Assembly: GCA_945860955.1 (NCBI GenBank)
Contig: CAMATH010000095.1
Coordinates: forward strand, 1-33,830
Source: Planctomicrobium piriforme
Lineage (GTDB): Bacteria > Planctomycetota > Planctomycetia > Planctomycetales > Planctomycetaceae
DNA length: 33,830 nt
Direction: 5' to 3'
Both the position numbers and the translations under genes were made by a program. The notes beneath the pieces are model-generated. The model saw only the letters and a list, made by a program, of their open reading frames with translations, was not told the DNA's origin and searched no databases. Below, piece by piece: positions 1 to 8,909 of this stretch (positions are counted from its first letter, which is position 1; every line of letters starts with the position of its first letter).

Positions 1-108
1 CGTGTTCTCGACCTTCCATGGTCCAATTCCTTTTCTGACTGATGGGTTCTCCAGTCCCTGCCAAGGCCCGCAGATTACCAGGAAATCCTGATTTCCTCTA
101 TTGACCTT

Positions 109-135
109 TTTTGTGCCCTGCTGAGTCGCACAAAA
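109..135. repeat. 8-bp inverted repeat upstream of the first gene
   Basis: TTTTGTGC at 109-116 is matched by its reverse complement GCACAAAA at 128-135 with an 11-nt loop. A smaller palindrome (AGGAAAT/ATTTCCT) lies just before it. Both are in the 284-bp non-coding stretch before the first gene. They could be part of a terminator for an upstream gene outside the window or an operator; the sequence does not decide. No other feature is evident in 1-284. Confidence 0.3.
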
Positions 136-284
136 GCTGACGTGCACCCCCCTTAACACGTGTTCGGGAATCGGTCTTGCGTCAAACGCCACTCTGACGA
201 TAATCCCCCCTCTCTCTCCGAAGTGCCGCCGATTGTCGGGGTCGCCGGGCGGGAGATCGGAATGGAATCCGCAGGGCCACAGGG

Positions 285-1199
285 ATGTGGTGTGATCAGT
301 GTCATGGCGACGTGAAGCCCGTCGTCAGCCCGCTGGGGGGGCCTCCCCGATGCGGTCAATGCGGTCGAGACCTCAGCGCGCAAATCGATCGCGTGGGGGG
401 AACGTCGCGTCCTGAAGGGACGCCTCCGGACGGAGAGTCGCGGCGGATTGTCCATCCCCGGGATCTGCTGGCCCGATGGGCACGCGAAGAATCGCTTCCA
501 CCTTTGGAACTGGGACACCCAGCGACCGCCATGCCCACAGAACCTCCGCATCATCCACCGGCGGGAAGCAGCCCGGTACCACCAGGGCCCCAGCCCGTTC
601 GATTCGACGCGTCGCATCCGCGGGGACCGACACCCATGTCCCTGCCGCAACAGATTTCCGCGGCTCCTCCGGTCCCTCCCGCTCCCGCACCAATAGCGGC
701 TCCGCATTTTGCCGCTCCCCCGATTGCCGGGCCACAAGTCGCACCGCAGCCGGCCTCCCAATACGCCCCCCCGGCTCCCCCGACGTACTACCCCCCACAG
801 CAGTACGCGCCACAGCAGTATGCGCACACGGGCCACCCGAGTTTGCAGGGACCGCACTTCTCAGTCTCGGTCGCTCCCCAACGGACCGTGTCGAACTCCG
901 CGTTTGCCGCCCAGGTGATCGCGTTCATTGGTGTGCTGGGACTGACTCTGGGCACGTTCGTGCTGCTCTACACCCACTTCCTGGCCACCGACACCGACGC
1001 CCTGCTCGCTCCCGGCTGGGTCGTCGCCGCCGTTTCGCAACTCGTGCTGTTGCTGGGGGTCGTGATGCTGGTTTCCGCCGGCCTCAATCAGACCTCTCGT
1101 GAAGTCGCGTGGCGCGTCGAGAGTCTGGGCGAACGGCTGAACCGAATTGAATACGCCTCCCAGAGTGGATCCAGCGACGAACGCCACGATTCCGCGTGA
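285..1199 (+). CDS. Zinc-ribbon, proline-rich membrane protein of unknown function
   Basis: 304 residues. The N-terminus has two CxxC knuckles (CDQC near residue 3 and CGQC near residue 23), which suggests a small zinc ribbon. A long low-complexity segment rich in Pro, Ala, Gln and Tyr follows (roughly residues 85-200). Two hydrophobic stretches at about 205-230 and 238-265 look like transmembrane helices, and a short amphipathic tail (RVESLGERLNRIEY) could form a coiled coil. The layout suggests a membrane-anchored protein with an N-terminal metal-binding tip and a flexible linker. I do not recognise a family, and the function is unknown. ATG at 285 is chosen because both CxxC motifs follow it at once. 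The PEGA lipoprotein gene starts about 180 bp downstream on the same strand. Confidence 0.75.
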   Translation: MWCDQCHGDVKPVVSPLGGPPRCGQCGRDLSAQIDRVGGTSRPEGTPPDGESRRIVHPRDLLARWAREESLPPLELGHPATAMPTEPPHHPPAGSSPVPPGPQPVRFDASHPRGPTPMSLPQQISAAPPVPPAPAPIAAPHFAAPPIAGPQVAPQPASQYAPPAPPTYYPPQQYAPQQYAHTGHPSLQGPHFSVSVAPQRTVSNSAFAAQVIAFIGVLGLTLGTFVLLYTHFLATDTDALLAPGWVVAAVSQLVLLLGVVMLVSAGLNQTSREVAWRVESLGERLNRIEYASQSGSSDERHDSA

Positions 1200-1382
1200 T
1201 CGCCCCGGAATCTCAATTCCCACAAACCGGCCTTGGCGAATTCTCGCGACACCGGTAAAGTCCGCTCCCCTCCCGAGTCCCTCCGATCGACGCGCGGTCT
1301 GAATTCCGCGAGTTTGGTCTCCTGTCCCCCCTTTCGTCCACGTCCCCACGTGCATCCAGCCCCCTCCATCGGCGAGCGCGCC

Positions 1383-1853
1383 ATGAACGGTATTGTTCCC
1401 TCGACGGACAGCCGGCCGCTGTCTTTTCGCCGCGGTCTTCAGTGGGCGTGTCTGCTTCTGGCCCTTCTGTCGAGTGGCTGCATGCACCGGCGATTGACCA
1501 TTCGGTCAGATCCGCCCGGTGCGCTCGTGCTGATCGACGGCGAAGAGATCGGGACGACGCCGGTCGGGTACGACTACACCTATTACGGTACGCACGACAT
1601 CACACTGATCAAAGACGGTTACCAGACGAAGACGGTTCCCTACACATTGGGAACGCCCTGGTACCAGGTCTTTCCGCTGGATTTCTTCTCCGACAACTTC
1701 GCGGGGCGAAAGATCAACGACTGGCGCGAGGCGAATTTCGCGCTCGAACCCGAGGTTCTGGTACCGACCGATCAATTGCGCGACCGGGCGAACGCGTTCC
1801 GTTCGGATGCGACGCGAGCGGATACCGTCCTGCCATACGGCGGAGCCCCCTGA
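1383..1853 (+). CDS. PEGA-domain lipoprotein
   Basis: 156 residues from ATG 1383. An earlier in-frame start at 1233 would place about 50 polar residues before the signal peptide, so it is rejected. The N-terminus is a lipoprotein signal: basic FRRG, a hydrophobic stretch, then the lipobox LSSGC with Cys at about residue 33. A PEGA-type repeat follows directly (residues 38-80), with the pattern SDPPGALVLIDG..IGTTPV and a closing KDGY. PEGA domains are surface or periplasmic beta-sandwich modules, often on cell-envelope proteins. The C-terminal half (DFFSDNFAGRKINDWREANF onward) is a conserved-looking extension seen in PEGA lipoproteins. The protein is likely anchored in the outer membrane or periplasm. 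Its partner is unknown. The aldolase gene follows after 29 bp, so the two may share a transcript. Confidence 0.8.
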   Translation: MNGIVPSTDSRPLSFRRGLQWACLLLALLSSGCMHRRLTIRSDPPGALVLIDGEEIGTTPVGYDYTYYGTHDITLIKDGYQTKTVPYTLGTPWYQVFPLDFFSDNFAGRKINDWREANFALEPEVLVPTDQLRDRANAFRSDATRADTVLPYGGAP

Positions 1854-1882
1854 GTTCCACGAGTCTTCCCGGGAAAGCCCTT

Positions 1883-2686
1883 ATGAACGTCGCCGCGATT
1901 CGAAAACTGAGAGCCAAACTGGCCGCCGACACAACGACCTATGGGTTGTGGGTCACGCTGGAATCGGCGAGCGTCACCGAAATCGCGGTCGGCCTGGGGT
2001 TGGATTATGTCGTGATCGACACCGAACATGGCCACCTCGATTGGGGCCATGTGGTGCAACATCTGCGGGCCGCCGTTCGCAGTGACACCGTGGCATTGGT
2101 GCGGGTCACGGAACTCAACATCGGTCAGATCAAGCGAGCGCTCGACATTGGGGCCGATGGAATCGTGGTCCCCTGGATCGAAACTCCAGAACAGCTTCGT
2201 CAGGCGGTTTCATTCGCGCATTACCCGCCGACCGGGCTGCGGGGAATCGGCGGCGAACGGGCGACATGCTGGGGGCGGGCCATTCCCGAACATGTTCGCG
2301 AAGCGGAAGAAAACGTTCTGGTCGTCCCGATCATTGAAACGGTCCGGGCGGGGAGGAATATCGAGTATTTGTGTCAGATCCCGGGAGTCGATCTGTTTCA
2401 ATTTGGTCCAGCCGACTATTCATCGACCGCGGGCTTCGCCGGTCAGTGGGAAGGCCCCGGGGTCGCGTCGCAATTGCTGGCGATCAAAGACGTCATCCGC
2501 AGGCATGGCAAACAGTGCGGCGTTCTGGGAACGAGCCACGAGAACCTGCGCGAACGTGAGGAACAGGGATTTCGCTTTTTGGGCTTGGGAATGGATGCCG
2601 GCCTGTTGATTCGCGCGATCACCGAGTCACTCGTGTCCACGGGCAGGACGGCGAAGTTGCAGACGTCGTTTGTACCGACATCGTGA
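1883..2686 (+). CDS. HpcH/HpaI-family aldolase (2-oxo-acid/2-dehydro-3-deoxyglucarate aldolase type)
   Basis: 267 residues from ATG 1883; the open frame extends upstream but only as out-of-frame reading through the lipoprotein gene. Class II metal-dependent aldolase signatures are visible: IDTEHGH (catalytic His near residue 49), LVRV (substrate Arg near 74), the GLRGIGGERA loop (about 118-127), and metal ligands Glu in PIIET (about 152) and Asp in GPADYS (about 178). Family members cleave 4-hydroxy-2-oxo acids such as 2-keto-3-deoxyglucarate or 4-hydroxy-2-oxoheptanedioate to pyruvate and an aldehyde. The exact substrate cannot be assigned from sequence. Cytoplasmic. No catabolic partner genes are adjacent, so the pathway is not shown by context. 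Length is normal for the family. Confidence 0.9.
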   Translation: MNVAAIRKLRAKLAADTTTYGLWVTLESASVTEIAVGLGLDYVVIDTEHGHLDWGHVVQHLRAAVRSDTVALVRVTELNIGQIKRALDIGADGIVVPWIETPEQLRQAVSFAHYPPTGLRGIGGERATCWGRAIPEHVREAEENVLVVPIIETVRAGRNIEYLCQIPGVDLFQFGPADYSSTAGFAGQWEGPGVASQLLAIKDVIRRHGKQCGVLGTSHENLREREEQGFRFLGLGMDAGLLIRAITESLVSTGRTAKLQTSFVPTS

Positions 2687-2761
2687 TCCCGGATTCAACG
2701 TAACGCGTTCGAAACGATTCACGAATAATTGGGAATGGGTGGCCCCGGTCAGCCGTTGAAC

Positions 2762-3868
2762 CTACACCCCCAGCTTGTCCAGATCGTCCATCAGGTCATC
2801 CAGCGTATCCCGTTCACCGGTCGACTGGAGCCGGCGTTTTGGGATTCCCACGGACAGTCCCACCGCGTCCCGGCCGTCGTTGACCAGTTCTTGATCGCGC
2901 TCGGCGGCGGCGACTTCAATCGCCGACGGGGCACCGAACAGTTTGGACAGGTCAATTTTGAAGCCCCCCTCCAGCGCGATATCGGCACCGGCGATCGCGG
3001 GGGTTTTATGCTCGGGGAAGATGATCGCGTTTTCGGGGCAGACCCGGCTGCACGCCGGACAGCCTTTCTTGCAGTTGTCCTGTTGCTCAACCAGAATCCG
3101 CTCGTGCGTGTCGACCCCGTAAACTCCAAACAGACAGAAATCGATGCACTCCATGCAGTTCGTACAGCGACTGTAATCAATGATCGGGTACCAGCGGCGG
3201 CGCAGCGCCTCTTCTGCGGACATTGGCGGCGGAGCCACTGGGGCCGCCGGCGCGGGTTGACCGTTCCCGGTCGCATGCCCGTTGCCGTTGCCATTCGCAG
3301 CGGGTGTCGCTGGCTGGGTTGGCAGAAACGGATTCAAGTACCGCTGCATCTGGGCCGGTGCGGGAGTTCCGCCAATCCACGACATCAAATCGAGTTCCAC
3401 CGTCTGAACGGTCGATTCCCGGGCGATTCGCCGGATCTCATCCAGATAAACCTTGGGCTCGCTCTGGTCGCGCAGGTCGAGGCAGTAGAGTTTCCGTTTG
3501 GGAACGTTCAGAGCCCCAATCGCGTTGGGGCGGGGGGCCTCCTCCTCGTCCGGTGCAGGCTCATCATCCCCCGCATCGGCGGGCTTGAGCAGCGTGACAC
3601 CGACCTCTCCCTTCACGCCGTTGCGATCAAGGATCCAGCGGGCCGCTCGCGGAAACAGCCACGACAAGACAACCAGGTGCCCTGCGACACCGCGCAGATA
3701 CAACGATCCCGTGTGGTCGGCTGACAGGTCGTTGAGGTGCGGGACCAACGAGACGTCGATGTCGGGTTCCATCAACAGGGCCGCCGCCAGTTCCTCCTCG
3801 AGATGCCGCTTGGTGGGGTTGCGCCCGGGGGCCTGGGAAATGACAACGGTGATCTTCTTGGCGGCCAT
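2762..3868 (-). CDS. 2[4Fe-4S] ferredoxin-domain protein
   Basis: 368 residues. The C-terminal half holds a clear bacterial-type ferredoxin module: C235-x2-C238-x2-C241-x3-C245, then C266-x3-C270-x2-C273-x3-C277. This would bind two [4Fe-4S] clusters; the second motif has one extra residue relative to the classic spacing. The N-terminal 170 residues (starting MAAKKITVVIS) look like a compact alpha/beta domain of no family I can name, with an acidic insertion (PDEEEAPRP) and an Ala/Pro/Gly-rich linker (about 185-220) before the clusters. It is the last gene of a three-gene operon: its ATG lies 4 bp after the stop of the GcvH-like gene. The context suggests electron transfer to or from the lipoyl carrier, which is inference only. 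Confidence 0.8.
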   Translation of the reverse strand: MAAKKITVVISQAPGRNPTKRHLEEELAAALLMEPDIDVSLVPHLNDLSADHTGSLYLRGVAGHLVVLSWLFPRAARWILDRNGVKGEVGVTLLKPADAGDDEPAPDEEEAPRPNAIGALNVPKRKLYCLDLRDQSEPKVYLDEIRRIARESTVQTVELDLMSWIGGTPAPAQMQRYLNPFLPTQPATPAANGNGNGHATGNGQPAPAAPVAPPPMSAEEALRRRWYPIIDYSRCTNCMECIDFCLFGVYGVDTHERILVEQQDNCKKGCPACSRVCPENAIIFPEHKTPAIAGADIALEGGFKIDLSKLFGAPSAIEVAAAERDQELVNDGRDAVGLSVGIPKRRLQSTGERDTLDDLMDDLDKLGV

Positions 3869-3872
3869 GTGA

Positions 3873-4331
3873 TTACTCGTTCATTTGTCCCTTGATCATC
3901 CGCTGGGTCTTGTCCCAGCCGGCCTCCAGAACCGCCACATAGTCGGCGGCGCTCAGCAGCGGTGCCGAGGTCTCCAGTTCGTACAGCCAGCCTTCCCCAT
4001 AATTGTCGGTGTTGATGGGGGTCGGGTCCGAGGCGACCCGTTCGTTGAACCGGACGATGCGCCCGTCACAGGGAACGTACAGGCTGGAAACCGCTTTCGA
4101 ACTTTCGATCTCGCCGATCTCCTGTTTTTTCCGCACTGGCGTGTCAGCGTCAATGTACCAGTTCAGAAAATAGACGTCCTGCAACAGGCGCACCGAGTAC
4201 GCGGTGAAACCGACGCGCCAGTACAGGCCTTCCGGACGAAACCAGAAATGGCTCTCGACGTAGCTTCGGTCCAGCGGAATTCGGGCGGCGAACTGCCCCA
4301 TCATGAAGACCAGCGGATCGGACTCAGACAT
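3873..4331 (-). CDS. Glycine-cleavage H-protein-like lipoyl carrier
   Basis: 152 residues from ATG 4331 (MSESDP); the longer open frame to 4478 overlaps the dihydroorotase gene and is less likely. The lipoylation motif EIESSKAVSSLY is present with the acceptor Lys at about residue 79, followed by the turn VPCDGRIVRFNE and the YGEGWLYELE block, both typical of GcvH. In the glycine cleavage system the lipoyl arm carries the aminomethyl group between the P, T and L proteins. None of gcvT, gcvP or lpd is in this window. The gene instead sits between dihydroorotase (59 bp upstream) and the ferredoxin protein (4 bp downstream). It may therefore be a specialised lipoate-binding relative rather than the housekeeping GcvH. 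The N-terminus is longer and more aromatic (HFWFRPEGLYWRVGF) than in classical GcvH. Confidence 0.85.
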   Translation of the reverse strand: MSESDPLVFMMGQFAARIPLDRSYVESHFWFRPEGLYWRVGFTAYSVRLLQDVYFLNWYIDADTPVRKKQEIGEIESSKAVSSLYVPCDGRIVRFNERVASDPTPINTDNYGEGWLYELETSAPLLSAADYVAVLEAGWDKTQRMIKGQMNE

Positions 4332-4390
4332 ACGGAACAGTAGATACGGAAAGTGAACGCACTGCAAGCGGTCGCCGTTGTTTGGTGCCC

Positions 4391-5623
4391 CTAGCGAGAA
4401 TCCCGACGGACGCCACCGATGTACACCGCCTCCACCGAACCGGGAAACGTCACCCCCTCGAATGGCGACCAACCGCACTTGGTTTTCATCTCTTCCCGCC
4501 GAATCGTTACGGGGCGGGCCATGTTGAGGACTGTCAGCGACGCGGTGTACCCCGGTTCAATTTTCCCGAACCGCCGGGGTGCGGTGTACGGGTTCACGAA
4601 TTCCCCGGGGTTCACACAGCAGAAGCGGGCAACCTGCGCCGGCGTGAAGCCCTGATTGGCGATCAGCCAGGTCACGAACGGTCCGTACGTGTCGAGGTGC
4701 GGCTGGCCAGAGATGCCCCGCTCGTTTTCCGCGAGCGAATGCGGTGCATGGTCGGTCGCGAGGTAATCCAGCGTCCCTTCCCGCAGAGCAGCCAGCATCG
4801 CCTGTCGATCCGCGACGCTGCGTAATGGAGGGTTCATCTGCATCCAGCCGCGGTTCGCGTCGGTGAGATCACTGGTGTCAAAGTACAGGTGATGCGGCGT
4901 CACCTCGCAGGTTACGCGGAGTCCTCGGGCGCGTGCCGCCCGAATCAGAGGGAGGCCTTCCCCCACCGAGTAGTGGCACAATTTGCCTGTCAGGTCGTAT
5001 TTCTCGATCATCGCCAGTGCGAAGCGGGTCGCCGACACTTCGCATTCGGGGGGCCGGCGGTCTTCGTGCCTAGCCGCGTTCTTGTGGGCTTCCAGCAACA
5101 ACGGATCTTCGCAATGAAAACTGACCGCCCGCCCCCGATAACGGGAAAGGGACGCATCGAGCTGCTCCAGCGTCGTGAAGAACAGATCCCCCACACTGTG
5201 CCCCATGTAGACTTTATAGGGGACAGGAAACGACAGCGGATTCGTATTCGGTCCGATGCCGGCGTACAGAGTCACCTCGATTGGCACGTCGCGTTTCCGC
5301 AGATGTTCCCGTTTCGCAAGCCAACTGGCGTCGTCGACCGGGGCCACTTTGTTATTCGGCATGTCGGCGACATGCACCACGCCCCCATGCAGGGCGGCCG
5401 CCGCCGCAGTCCGGAAATCCTCTTTGTAGGTCTCCAGTTCGCTGACATCGTCGCGGGCATGAATATGGATGTCCCCCATTCCCGCAAAAACGAGACAGTC
5501 GTCGGACAAATCGACTTCGGGCGTTCCCAGCGAGGGACCGACTTCGACGATCTGTCCATCGACAATGCGAATCTGTCCCCGGGAGACGCCGTCGAGGGAA
5601 ACGAGTTGTCCTGCGATGATCAT
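4391..5623 (-). CDS. pyrC: Dihydroorotase (amidohydrolase family)
   Basis: 410 residues from ATG 5623 (MIIAGQ). An amidohydrolase fold is indicated by the metal-binding DIHIHARD (His about 53 and 55), an early Asn (MPNN), a Lys in YKVYMG (about 137) that could be the carbamylated bridging lysine, the CEVTPHHL His pair, and the catalytic Asp in ATDHAPHS (about 291). The C-terminal beta-sandwich segment (PGYTASLTVLNM) is normal for the superfamily. Dihydroorotase interconverts N-carbamoyl-aspartate and dihydroorotate in pyrimidine synthesis. A related allantoinase or hydantoinase activity cannot be fully excluded, but the motif set fits dihydroorotase best. It is the first gene of the operon with the GcvH-like and ferredoxin genes, and is divergent from the SNF2 helicase. 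Confidence 0.82.
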   Translation of the reverse strand: MIIAGQLVSLDGVSRGQIRIVDGQIVEVGPSLGTPEVDLSDDCLVFAGMGDIHIHARDDVSELETYKEDFRTAAAAALHGGVVHVADMPNNKVAPVDDASWLAKREHLRKRDVPIEVTLYAGIGPNTNPLSFPVPYKVYMGHSVGDLFFTTLEQLDASLSRYRGRAVSFHCEDPLLLEAHKNAARHEDRRPPECEVSATRFALAMIEKYDLTGKLCHYSVGEGLPLIRAARARGLRVTCEVTPHHLYFDTSDLTDANRGWMQMNPPLRSVADRQAMLAALREGTLDYLATDHAPHSLAENERGISGQPHLDTYGPFVTWLIANQGFTPAQVARFCCVNPGEFVNPYTAPRRFGKIEPGYTASLTVLNMARPVTIRREEMKTKCGWSPFEGVTFPGSVEAVYIGGVRRDSR

Positions 5624-6038
5624 GGGGCTGCGAATCCGTGGTCGAAAGTCTATGAAAACGGAAGCACTGATCGCGGTGTGTTGGTGGAACGCGATCAGCG
5701 CGACGCGGGGAGTCGTGGGCGAACTGCCAAGTGCGATCTTGTCCTGCGAACACCAGAACTGCAACCGCTGGCGGGGTTTTTCGAAGCGGGAGTCGAGATG
5801 TTCAACGCGCGGCTTGGGATTCGGAAGTCGCGAACTCATGTTGCCAAGCTGGCATGGGGCATGGATTTTTCTCTCCCAAGACTGGATTTCCCGTTCCGGA
5901 TCCGACAAATTCCCCTCTACAGATCCGAGATGGCCTTCGACGAGTGTCGTGGAAATGTCGTGTGGGTTAAAATCCGCACATCGTTTTCTGGTCGTCGCGG
6001 GCTCACGGAAGACTCCACAGGAAGCGAGAGAATCCAAC
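5624..6038. promoter_or_regulatory. Divergent intergenic region between pyrC and the SNF2 helicase
   Basis: 415 bp lie between two divergent starts, so promoters for both are expected here. I see no convincing -35/-10 pair. The one clear structure is a perfect 9-bp inverted repeat, CTGATCGCG at 5667-5675 and CGCGATCAG at 5690-5698. It lies about 44-75 nt upstream of the pyrC start, within the probable leader or promoter of the minus-strand operon. It could be an operator or an RNA hairpin. Confidence 0.4.
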
Positions 6039-8909
6039 ATGGCGAAGTCGATCGAAACGGAAGCGGTCCACGCGCTCCCCACGGTTCAAAAGGGGGTCGC
6101 GTCCAATCGGTTGACACTGCGCGACCGACTCTCGCGGCTGACAATCGACGACGCGTGCCGGCTGTTGGGGGCGCGCGGCCAGCGCCTGCTCACGAAATCG
6201 GGCGGGCTTTACGAATTCGACCCCGAAAAACATTGCCGTCTGGGAGACGATCTGTTTCGCGTTCGCATTCCGGGCGAACGGGTCAATGGCAAGCCAATCA
6301 TCGTGTCGATCACCTTGCGCGCCGACGCCAGACAGCGACTGTTGTGCAATTGCAACGCGTGTGACCAGCCGTGCGAACATCTCGGGGCCGTTTTGGGATT
6401 TGTTCTGGAATCGAAGACCCCATTGGGTCTGGCGGCACCGCCGCAGCAACTCGCCCCCGCCGACGCCGACGAACAGCAACTGATCGACCAGGCGATTCAC
6501 GATCGGGCCGAACGGGCCCGAACGGAAAAAATGGTGGTCAAAGCGACCGACGCCCGGCGCCTCTGGAGCGATTATCTGGTGACCAACCGCGTCAGTGGAA
6601 AGACGTATCGGGTGGCGCTGCGCGGAGTCGAGCCGGGGGACTCATTCTGTAGCTGCCCCGATTTCCGCACGAACACGCTGGGAACCTGCAAGCACATCAT
6701 CAAGGTTCTCAGTCGCGTCCGCCGCAAGTTTCCCCCCGCCGCGCTCAAGCGTCCCTGGCGAGCCGACCGGCTCTCGTTGCATCTGCGATACGACCACGAA
6801 GTGAGTCTGAGACTGGTGGTTCCCGAGAAACTCGCCGACGAAGCGGCGGCTGTGGTTCTTCCCGTGCGGGACCGCGCGATCACCGATATCCCGAAACTGA
6901 TGGGGATTCTCGCGCGGCTCGATCAACTCGGGCACTCGGTGCATGTCTACCCCGACGCCGAGGAGTTCATCGAACAGCAGTTGTTCCAGCGACAGATGAG
7001 CCGGCTGACGGCGGACATTCGCCAGGATCCCGCCCACCATCCCCTGCGCGAGTCGTTGTTGAAGGTTCCCCTATTGCCCTACCAGCTCGATGGAATCGCA
7101 TTCGCGGTCGGCGCGGGGCGGGCGATTCTCGCCGACGAAATGGGACTGGGGAAGACGATTCAAGCGGTGGGGGTCGCCGAGCTGTTGGCGAAGGAAGCCG
7201 GGATCTCCAAGGTTCTGGTGATTTGCCCGGCGTCGCTGAAGTCGCAGTGGCGGTCGGAGATTCACAAGTTTTGCGATCGGACCGTGCAGCTTGTCGGGGG
7301 AGCGCACGCCGAGCGAACGTCCACCTACCAGAACGAGAGTTTCTTCACGATCTGCAACTACGAGCAGGTGGTCCGCGATGTGCTGGCGATCGAGCGGACG
7401 GCGTGGGACTTGATCATTCTCGACGAAGGGCAGCGGATCAAGAACTGGGAAACCCGCACGGCCCGCGTCGTCAAAACGCTGAAATCGCGGTTCGCGCTGC
7501 TGCTTTCCGGAACACCGCTGGAGAACCGACTCGACGATTTGTATTCGGTCGTGCAGTTCGTCGACGATCGCCGGCTGGGGCCGGGATTCCGTTTCTTCCA
7601 CCGCCATCGGCTGGTCGATGGCGATGGCAAACTCGTGGGCTATCAACGGCTGGATGAACTGCGCACGGCGCTTGCTGACGTCTTGCTCCGACGCACCCGC
7701 GACAGCGTTCGGCTGCAATTGCCCGAACGGACGCTGGAAATCGTCCGCATCGCACCGACCGACGAACAGTTGACGCTGCATCAGTCGTTCATGCAGATCG
7801 TCCGACAGATCGCCGACAAACCGTATCTGACGGAAATGGATCTGTTGCGACTGCGGAAGGCGCTGTTGATGGCCCGCATGAGCGCGGACAGCACGTTTCT
7901 GGTCGATAAACAGCCACCGGGTTTTTCCAGCAAACTTGAATGCCTGGATGAACTGCTGGGCCGGCTGTGCGATGAACCCGACCGCAAAGTGGTGGTGTTC
8001 TCGGAATGGACGACGATGCTCGACCAGATCGAGAAAATCCTGCATACGCGCAAGCTGAAGTTCACGCGGCTCGACGGACAGGTTCCACAGCGTGAACGGG
8101 CGGCGCTGGTGGCGCAGTTTCAGGACGATCCGGAATGCCGGCTGTTTCTGACGACCAACGCCGGCTCGACGGGATTGAACCTGCAGTCGGCGAACACGGT
8201 GGTCAACGTCGATCTCCCGTGGAATCCCGCAGTCCTGGAACAGCGGATCGCCCGGGCGCATCGCATGGGTCAGAAACGCGAAGTTCAGGTCTACGTTCTA
8301 GTGACGGAAGGGACTATCGAAGAGGGCTTGCTCTCCACGATCGCGAAGAAAAAAGAGCTGGCGATCGCGGCCCTTGATGCGGATTCCGACGTGTCACAAA
8401 TCGACCTGGTGACCGGTCGGGAAGATCTCAAACAGAAGCTCGAGGTTTTGTTGGGAGCAGTCCCGGCGGCTCCCCTGGATGCTTCACAGGGGGCGGAGAC
8501 TGTCGCGGAAACGGCCGCGAATGTCAGTGACGCGAGCGGTGCCAGCGAGTCGTCGCCAGGGGAGACGTCGGCGGGAGAGGTCGCTGCAGCATCGGCGGGG
8601 AACACAAATCCCCATCGCGAGCGGGTAGCGGCGGCCGGGGGGGAACTTTTGGGAGCCGCGTTCAAGTTTCTGGGAGAACTGGTCGCGCAACAGCAGACGC
8701 CGGAACCACCGTCGGAGCTGGTGGGGTCGCTCCGTGCCGGCCTGGGTCACTGTGTCGAACCAGCGGTCGACGGCGGTCGTCCGGTCCTGCGGTTCACACT
8801 CCCTGACGCGTCGGCGCTGGAAGGGTTGGCACAGACGCTGGCACGCCTGCTGGTCGCCAGCTCCCCGCCCGCAGCGCCGGCGTCCCGCATCGGAGATCAC
8901 CTGCCGTAG
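6039..8909 (+). CDS. SWIM zinc-finger SNF2-family DNA translocase/helicase
   Basis: 956 residues from ATG 6039 (MAKSIE). A SWIM finger is at C204-x-C206-x10-C217-x-H219. The SNF2 ATPase core follows: LLPYQLDGI, Walker A DEMGLGKT with Lys about 372, Walker B DEGQ at 462-465, LLSGTPLENRLDDL motif III, then the helicase C lobe with TTNAGSTGLNLQ and the arginine-finger motif QRIARAHRMGQ (about 735-745). The last 170 residues are an Ala/Ser/Glu-rich linker and a small helical tail. Bacterial SNF2 proteins of this kind (HepA/RapA-like) move along double-stranded DNA with ATP and remodel protein-DNA complexes; the SWIM finger binds nucleic acid or protein. Cytoplasmic, monocistronic by appearance. 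No restriction or defence genes are adjacent, so a defence role is not supported. Confidence 0.92.
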   Translation: MAKSIETEAVHALPTVQKGVASNRLTLRDRLSRLTIDDACRLLGARGQRLLTKSGGLYEFDPEKHCRLGDDLFRVRIPGERVNGKPIIVSITLRADARQRLLCNCNACDQPCEHLGAVLGFVLESKTPLGLAAPPQQLAPADADEQQLIDQAIHDRAERARTEKMVVKATDARRLWSDYLVTNRVSGKTYRVALRGVEPGDSFCSCPDFRTNTLGTCKHIIKVLSRVRRKFPPAALKRPWRADRLSLHLRYDHEVSLRLVVPEKLADEAAAVVLPVRDRAITDIPKLMGILARLDQLGHSVHVYPDAEEFIEQQLFQRQMSRLTADIRQDPAHHPLRESLLKVPLLPYQLDGIAFAVGAGRAILADEMGLGKTIQAVGVAELLAKEAGISKVLVICPASLKSQWRSEIHKFCDRTVQLVGGAHAERTSTYQNESFFTICNYEQVVRDVLAIERTAWDLIILDEGQRIKNWETRTARVVKTLKSRFALLLSGTPLENRLDDLYSVVQFVDDRRLGPGFRFFHRHRLVDGDGKLVGYQRLDELRTALADVLLRRTRDSVRLQLPERTLEIVRIAPTDEQLTLHQSFMQIVRQIADKPYLTEMDLLRLRKALLMARMSADSTFLVDKQPPGFSSKLECLDELLGRLCDEPDRKVVVFSEWTTMLDQIEKILHTRKLKFTRLDGQVPQRERAALVAQFQDDPECRLFLTTNAGSTGLNLQSANTVVNVDLPWNPAVLEQRIARAHRMGQKREVQVYVLVTEGTIEEGLLSTIAKKKELAIAALDADSDVSQIDLVTGREDLKQKLEVLLGAVPAAPLDASQGAETVAETAANVSDASGASESSPGETSAGEVAAASAGNTNPHRERVAAAGGELLGAAFKFLGELVAQQQTPEPPSELVGSLRAGLGHCVEPAVDGGRPVLRFTLPDASALEGLAQTLARLLVASSPPAAPASRIGDHLP

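Noticed and set aside
5469-6038. 190-residue N-terminal extension of the SNF2 helicase
   Set aside because: It overlaps the dihydroorotase gene antisense; protein-like sequence starts at ATG 6039.
6039-8909. SNF2 helicase as part of a defence island
   Set aside because: No methyltransferase, nuclease or other defence gene is adjacent; neighbours are pyrC and a propeller protein.
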